From: Bacteroides sp.
GTDB taxonomy: Bacteria; Bacteroidota; Bacteroidia; Bacteroidales; Bacteroidaceae
Reading direction: 5' to 3'
NCBI RefSeq assembly: GCF_030151085.1
Contig: NZ_JASLER010000094.1
Coordinates: forward strand, 1-64,000
Length of the DNA: 64,000 nucleotides
This document shows, piece by piece, positions 61,757 to 64,000 of this stretch. The notes beneath the pieces are model-generated. The model saw only the letters and a list, made by a program, of their open reading frames with translations, searched no databases and was not told where the DNA came from. A program made the translations under genes and the position numbers. The stretch's first letter is position 1. The number at the start of each line of letters is the position of its first letter.

Positions 61757-63406
61757 ATGAAAATTCTCTGGATAGACCTAAATAGTTCATACGCACATTC
61801 TTCTTTAGCTCTCCCTGCACTACACGCACAGATTGCAGACAATACATTCATTGAATGGGAAGTTGTATCAACTACTATCAATGAAAATATAGGTATGATT
61901 GTTAATGAAATATATCGGCACCAACCGGATATTCTCGCTGCTACAGCCTGGCTATTCAATCACGAGCAACTACTACATATTACTGCTAGATTAAAAGCCT
62001 TGCTACCTCAAAGCTGCTTCATTTTAGGTGGTCCTGAATTTTTAGGAGATAATGAAGAATTTCTTCGTAAAAACAGTTTTATCAATTGTGTGTTCAGAGG
62101 AGAAGGAGAAGAAGCCTTCCCGCAATGGCTAGCTTGTTGGAATCAACCGGAACAATGGCAAACTATTCCTGGTTTATGTTATCTCACGCCTAAAAAAGAA
62201 TATGTGGATAATGGAATAGCCCGCGTACTCAATTTCTCTCAACTTGTGCCTCCTGAAAAAAGCAGTTTCTTCAACTGGAGTAAACCTTTCGTGCAACTTG
62301 AAACGACACGTGGCTGTTTTAATACTTGCGCTTTCTGCGTCAGTGGTGGCGAAAAACCTGTAAGAACCCTGTCTATTGACAGTATCCGTGAACGGCTTCA
62401 GCTAATTCACCAGCATGGCATAAAAAATGTACGTGTTCTCGATCGTACATTCAATTATAACTCAAGTAGAGCCAAAGAACTACTTCAACTTTTTCTGGAA
62501 TTTTCTCCGGATATATGTTTTCATTTAGAAATACATCCGGCTTTATTATCCAATGAACTTAAAGAGGAACTAAAATGTTTACCCGAGGGGTTACTTCATC
62601 TTGAAGCTGGTATTCAAAGCCTACGTGAACCAGTTCTCCAAAAAAGTCAACGAATGGGGAAATTGGATGATGCCCTCGAAGGCTTGAAGTTCTTATGCTC
62701 TTTACCCAATATGGAGACTCATGCTGACCTTATCGCAGGATTACCCCTTTATCATCTAACTGAGATATTTGAAGATGTGCATACGCTAGCAGAATACCAT
62801 GCCGGAGAAATACAATTGGAATCCTTAAAACTACTACCCGGCACCGAGATGAGAAGAAAAGCTGAAGAGTTAGGTATACAATACTCTCCTCTGCCTCCAT
62901 ACGAAGTTTTGCAAACCTATGAAATAAGTGCCAGCGAGTTACAAACTGCCCGCCAGTTATCACGCCTGTTAGACGGATTCTACAATACACCTGCTTGGCA
63001 AGATATTACCCGCATGCTAATATTGAATAACAATAACTTTCTTCATCTTTTCTTAGCGCATCTTATACAAGGAAGTCTGATAGACCAACCGATGAGCTTA
63101 GAAAAGAGAGGACTCATTCTTTATGAATTTTGTAAAATAAATTATCCGACTTTTCAAACAGCAGTCAGCATCGCTTGGATAGAAGCAGGTATGTCTTTAA
63201 AGAAAATGCCAGCAGAGAATGTGAAAACAAAACATCAGGTACCACCCGAAGACTGGGAAGTAATTTATGGAGAATACAAGGAAAGTCTTCGCTTATGTTT
63301 CCTCCCAATGAATGAAAATAGAGAACAAGGATATTGGTTTGGATATGAATCTGAAGCGCAAATACCTAAGCCAATATTCAAAGCAAAAAGTATAAATCCA
63401 TCATAA
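61757..63406 (+). CDS. B12-binding-type radical SAM protein (DUF4080 group)
   Basis: A 549-residue protein. Residues 1-135 form a cobalamin-binding-type Rossmann domain (DILAATAWLFNHEQLL, FILGGPEFLGD), although the classic DxHxxG cobalt ligand is not seen. The radical SAM barrel has Cys187, Cys191 and Cys194 in TRGCFNTCAFC, and downstream VRVLDRTFNYN and HLEAGIQSL. The C-terminal about 180 residues are DUF4080-like. The reaction is unknown. Monocistronic with its own promoter. Confidence 0.8.
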   Translation: MKILWIDLNSSYAHSSLALPALHAQIADNTFIEWEVVSTTINENIGMIVNEIYRHQPDILAATAWLFNHEQLLHITARLKALLPQSCFILGGPEFLGDNEEFLRKNSFINCVFRGEGEEAFPQWLACWNQPEQWQTIPGLCYLTPKKEYVDNGIARVLNFSQLVPPEKSSFFNWSKPFVQLETTRGCFNTCAFCVSGGEKPVRTLSIDSIRERLQLIHQHGIKNVRVLDRTFNYNSSRAKELLQLFLEFSPDICFHLEIHPALLSNELKEELKCLPEGLLHLEAGIQSLREPVLQKSQRMGKLDDALEGLKFLCSLPNMETHADLIAGLPLYHLTEIFEDVHTLAEYHAGEIQLESLKLLPGTEMRRKAEELGIQYSPLPPYEVLQTYEISASELQTARQLSRLLDGFYNTPAWQDITRMLILNNNNFLHLFLAHLIQGSLIDQPMSLEKRGLILYEFCKINYPTFQTAVSIAWIEAGMSLKKMPAENVKTKHQVPPEDWEVIYGEYKESLRLCFLPMNENREQGYWFGYESEAQIPKPIFKAKSINPS

Positions 63407-63605
63407 CAACATCAGTTCAATGATAAAATGGACCGTAAAATCATCAATACGATTCCTAAATCGTAAAAACAAAAGATCGCAAATACCTAGATAATTATTT
63501 ATAGTTCAACTTTTTATCATAATATATCATATTACATATTTTTTGAGAAAGTAGTAAATCCATTTTCGACCTATCTTTACAAACAAATTTCAGGTTTTAT
63601 AATAA

Positions 63606-63962
63606 ATGGATAAAATGGAAACACAATCTAAAATTCCTGCCACAGACAGTATTTATTTGAAAGTAAATGAAGCATACTGTAGATATATGTATAATGAGAT
63701 TCTTTACATAGAAGCTTCAGGTAGTTATTGCTATATATATCTTTCTAACAATTCAAAAATACTGCTCACGACCTCACTTGCCGAACTACAAGAACATTTG
63801 CCAATTGAGATATTTATTCGTACTCATCGTTCTTTCATCGTCAATATAAACTATATTGAACGCATTCTTGGTAACCTAATTTATATAGGTGAGGTTGCTA
63901 TTCCCATCGGAAGAGAAAATAAAAAAGATATTTTCTCTCGCTTAAATATAATGGGATTTTAA
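63606..63962 (+). CDS. Stand-alone LytTR DNA-binding protein
   Basis: A 118-residue protein that is essentially only a LytTR domain (YLKVNEAYCRYMYNEILYIEASGSYCYIYL, read in pieces; HRSFIVNINYIERI; IPIGRENKKDIFSRL). It has no receiver or membrane domain. It likely binds promoter DNA and may regulate genes to the right of the window. The 199 bases before it are AT-rich with a near-consensus -7 box TATCTTTA. Confidence 0.85.
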   Translation: MDKMETQSKIPATDSIYLKVNEAYCRYMYNEILYIEASGSYCYIYLSNNSKILLTTSLAELQEHLPIEIFIRTHRSFIVNINYIERILGNLIYIGEVAIPIGRENKKDIFSRLNIMGF

Positions 63963-64000
63963 AGCCATAAATACTCTAATACACGATAAGAGCAAAATAA

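Noticed and set aside
1..64000. CRISPR array
   Set aside because: No run of equally spaced direct repeats with unique spacers and no cas genes were seen; the regular dyads at 17928-18070 are palindromes without spacers.

Overview
The window is chromosomal DNA from a gut Bacteroides species (Bacteroidales). The evidence is three TonB-dependent outer-membrane receptors (two of them SusC-type, each paired with a SusD-type lipoprotein), many Bacteroides-specific DUF families (DUF4374, DUF4476, DUF4468, DUF4369), lipoproteins with short MKK signal peptides, Bacteroides-type promoters (TTTG, about 20 bases, then TAnnTTTG), weak Shine-Dalgarno use, and a Rho factor with a long Asn-rich insertion. 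I cannot fix the species from sequence alone.

Layout. 1-4308: a leftward operon matching the xenosiderophore utilisation system XusABC (TonB receptor, DUF4374 lipoprotein, PepSY membrane protein cut by the window edge). 4464-7093: a leftward queuosine operon (precursor transporter, queC, queF, then a DUF4476 gene), with a candidate preQ1-I riboswitch before its first gene. 7680-14799: a polysaccharide utilisation locus with SusC, SusD, a glycan-binding-type lipoprotein and a GH18 chitinase/endoglycosidase. 14978-17747: a DcaP-type porin and a FadL-type transporter, convergent around a bidirectional terminator. 18217-25439: housekeeping and stress genes (D-lactate dehydrogenase, pirin, metallo-hydrolase, DUF4468 protein, glyoxalase-like protein, methyltransferase, thioredoxin-like protein, TPM-domain protein). 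25576-32967: a second SusC/SusD pair without enzymes, convergent with a membrane histidine kinase that carries a periplasmic-binding-protein-like sensor.

33165-45035 is an integrated mobilizable element of about 11.9 kb, inserted in the 3' end of tRNA-Cys and flanked by a 20-bp direct repeat that is part of an approximately 57-bp near-identical stretch. Its core genes are a tyrosine integrase, an excisionase-like protein, a DUF3987 protein, a toprim primase and a MobV relaxase with a hairpin-rich oriT-like region. Its cargo is an AT-rich three-gene block of unknown function (one product perhaps SecB-like), two adjacent Fic proteins of which one lacks the catalytic His, and three small secreted proteins. 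A 172-nt nested hairpin lies directly before the secreted trio. These cargo blocks are the best places to look for something undescribed.

45158-64000 returns to core genome: feoAB with a Cys-rich partner, a 40-bp perfect inverted repeat, tilS, an EFR1-type ferredoxin, rho, a translationally coupled histidine kinase/pseudokinase pair, ffh, a DUF4369 thioredoxin-like protein, folD, a CapA-like protein, tRNA-His, a B12-binding-type radical SAM protein and a LytTR regulator. All functions are assigned by reading protein motifs; no database search was run.
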